Shown one piece after another: positions 13,805-15,581 of a DNA stretch of 15,581 nucleotides (position 1 is its first letter; the number at the start of each line of letters is the position of its first letter). The position numbers and the translations under genes are program-made. The notes under the pieces were generated by a model, which saw only the letters and a program-made list of their open reading frames with translations, did no database searches and was not told the DNA's origin. The stretch spans positions 1 to 15,581 of the forward strand of contig JBLHLB010000060.1 of NCBI GenBank assembly GCA_047618505.1. Reading direction: 5' to 3'. The DNA comes from JBLHLB01 sp047618505 (GTDB taxonomy: Bacteria; Planctomycetota; UBA1135; GCA-002686595).

Positions 13805-14965
13805 ATGAACATCCACGAATTCCAGGCCAAGGAGGTCCTTGCCGGCTACGGCATCAAGGTCCCCCGCGGGTTCGAATGCACCAGTGCCGATCAGGTCGCC
13901 GATGCCTTTGACAAACTGGGCACTCCCGTATGCGTCGTCAAAGCGCAGATCCACGCCGGTGGCCGAGGCAAGGGCGGCGGCGTCAAGCTGGTCAAGTCCA
14001 ATAACGAAGCACGCGAGGCGGCGGAAGCCATCCTCGGGATGATGCTGAAGACGCACCAGACCGGTCCCGATGGTCAGCTCGTGCGCCGCGTGTGGATTGA
14101 AGAAGGCTCCGACATCAAGAAGGAGTACTACGTCGGCATGGTGCTCGACCGCGAGCAGCAACTGCCCGTCATGATGGCCTCCTCCGAAGGCGGAATGGAC
14201 ATCGAGGAAGTGGCGGCCAACAGGCCTGAGAGAATCCTGAAGGCGGCCTTCTCTCCCGAAGCAGGATTGAGCAGCGACGAGGCCCGCCGTCTTGCGGAGG
14301 GCATCGGCCTCTCCGGCGCCGCCGCCGACCAAGGTGTCGACTTCATGATCAAGTTGGCCAAAGCCTTCTGTGAGCTCGACTGTTCTCTGGCTGAGATCAA
14401 TCCCCTGGTGGAAACCGGCAGCGGCGACATCATCGCCCTAGACGCGAAGATGAACTTCGACTCGAACGCCCTCTTTCGCCACAAGGAGATCGTCGCCTAT
14501 CGCGATCTGCATGAGGAGGACGCCAAGGAGATCGAGGCGGCCAAGTACGACCTCTCCTATGTCGCCCTCGACGGCAACATCGGCTGCATGGTGAACGGCG
14601 CGGGTCTGGCCATGTCCACCATGGACGTGATCCAGCTGCACGGTGGATCGCCGGCCAACTTCCTGGACGTCGGCGGTGGCGCCACGAAGGAGAACGTCAA
14701 GGCGGCCTTCAAAATCCTGCTTTCGGACCCGAACGTCAAAGGCGTTCTGGTCAACATCTTCGGCGGAATCATGAAGTGTGATGTCATCGCCGAGGGCGTT
14801 TGCGCTGCGGTCGAAGAGATCGACCTAAACGTGCCCCTCGTCGTGCGTCTCGAAGGCACCAATGTCGAGAAGGGCCGCAAATTCCTGGCCGAATCGGGTC
14901 TTCCGATTCTGTCGGCTGGCGACCTCGACGACGCTGCCGAAAAAATCTGTAAGGCGATCCAGTAG
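13805..14965 (+). CDS. sucC: Succinyl-CoA synthetase (ADP/GDP-forming) beta subunit
   Basis: A 386-residue SucC, the ATP-grasp subunit that with SucD converts succinyl-CoA, phosphate and NDP to succinate, CoA and NTP. Signatures: MNIHEFQAKEVL at the start, Lys46 and AGGRGKGGGV (51-60) for nucleotide binding, Asn199 (EINPLV) and Asp213 as Mg ligands at the same numbers as in E. coli, then NGAGLAMSTMD, GGSPANFLDVGGGA and VNIFGGIMKCDVIAEG. Length equals the family norm of about 388. The frame is open upstream to 13523, but ATG 13805 starts exactly at the conserved N-terminus and is clearly correct. No strong Shine-Dalgarno. sucD follows after 42 bases in one operon. Confidence 0.98.
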   Translation: MNIHEFQAKEVLAGYGIKVPRGFECTSADQVADAFDKLGTPVCVVKAQIHAGGRGKGGGVKLVKSNNEAREAAEAILGMMLKTHQTGPDGQLVRRVWIEEGSDIKKEYYVGMVLDREQQLPVMMASSEGGMDIEEVAANRPERILKAAFSPEAGLSSDEARRLAEGIGLSGAAADQGVDFMIKLAKAFCELDCSLAEINPLVETGSGDIIALDAKMNFDSNALFRHKEIVAYRDLHEEDAKEIEAAKYDLSYVALDGNIGCMVNGAGLAMSTMDVIQLHGGSPANFLDVGGGATKENVKAAFKILLSDPNVKGVLVNIFGGIMKCDVIAEGVCAAVEEIDLNVPLVVRLEGTNVEKGRKFLAESGLPILSAGDLDDAAEKICKAIQ

Positions 14966-14996
14966 CGCCACCTTCCCTCAACTCATCACTAAGTAC

Positions 14997-15000
14997 GGAG
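14997..15000 (+). promoter_or_regulatory. Shine-Dalgarno for sucD
   Basis: GGAG is placed 7 bases before ATG 15008, which supports that start. Confidence 0.6.
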
Positions 15001-15007
15001 CATCACC

Positions 15008-15581
<574 letters not shown>

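Noticed and set aside
13865..13885. TTCGAAT T-loop-like sequence
   Set aside because: It lies inside conserved sucC coding sequence and has no tRNA arms.

Overview
The window is a GC-rich (about 60-65% by eye), gene-dense bacterial chromosome segment made almost entirely of housekeeping genes. Two apparent lipoproteins, a predicted outer-membrane barrel protein and several exported proteins point to a Gram-negative (diderm) cell. O2-dependent coproporphyrinogen oxidase and four TCA-cycle genes point to an aerobic or facultative respiratory lifestyle. Few starts have a clear Shine-Dalgarno sequence, and the 41-aa bL34 has an unusual N-terminus. These traits would fit Planctomycetota or a similar phylum, but the taxonomy is inference only.

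Layout from left to right: (1) the 5' part of gcvP (glycine cleavage P-protein) on the minus strand, running off the left edge; divergent from it, a lipoprotein M1-family zinc aminopeptidase. (2) Convergent to the peptidase, a membrane-anchored SRPBCC-fold protein on the minus strand. (3) hemF, then mdh and fumC on the plus strand; mdh and fumC are 50 bases apart and look like a TCA operon, with a structured leader before mdh. (4) A hotdog thioesterase on the minus strand, convergent with fumC, then an exported metallo-beta-lactamase-fold hydrolase on the plus strand. (5) A very strong, near-perfect 46-base bidirectional terminator between that hydrolase and a convergent outer-membrane barrel gene. 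(6) A stand-alone rpmH (bL34), followed by three tandem 37-base hairpin repeats in a 346-base non-coding gap. (7) A YgiQ-type radical SAM protein on the plus strand. (8) A redoxin-fold lipoprotein and a two-domain dCTP deaminase on the minus strand. (9) sucC and the start of sucD (succinyl-CoA synthetase) on the plus strand, cut by the right edge.

Functionally, mdh, fumC and sucCD supply consecutive parts of the oxidative TCA cycle, gcvP feeds one-carbon metabolism, and hemF supplies haem. The remaining genes cover surface proteolysis, thioester hydrolysis, nucleotide pool control and translation.

I found no phage, transposon, CRISPR array, defence system, tRNA or rRNA. I see no convincing new multi-gene system. 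The best leads are small and non-coding: the rpmH-linked hairpin repeats, the competing hairpins before mdh, hairpin leaders and CCTAGG motifs before TCA genes, and a redoxin protein with a non-standard active site.
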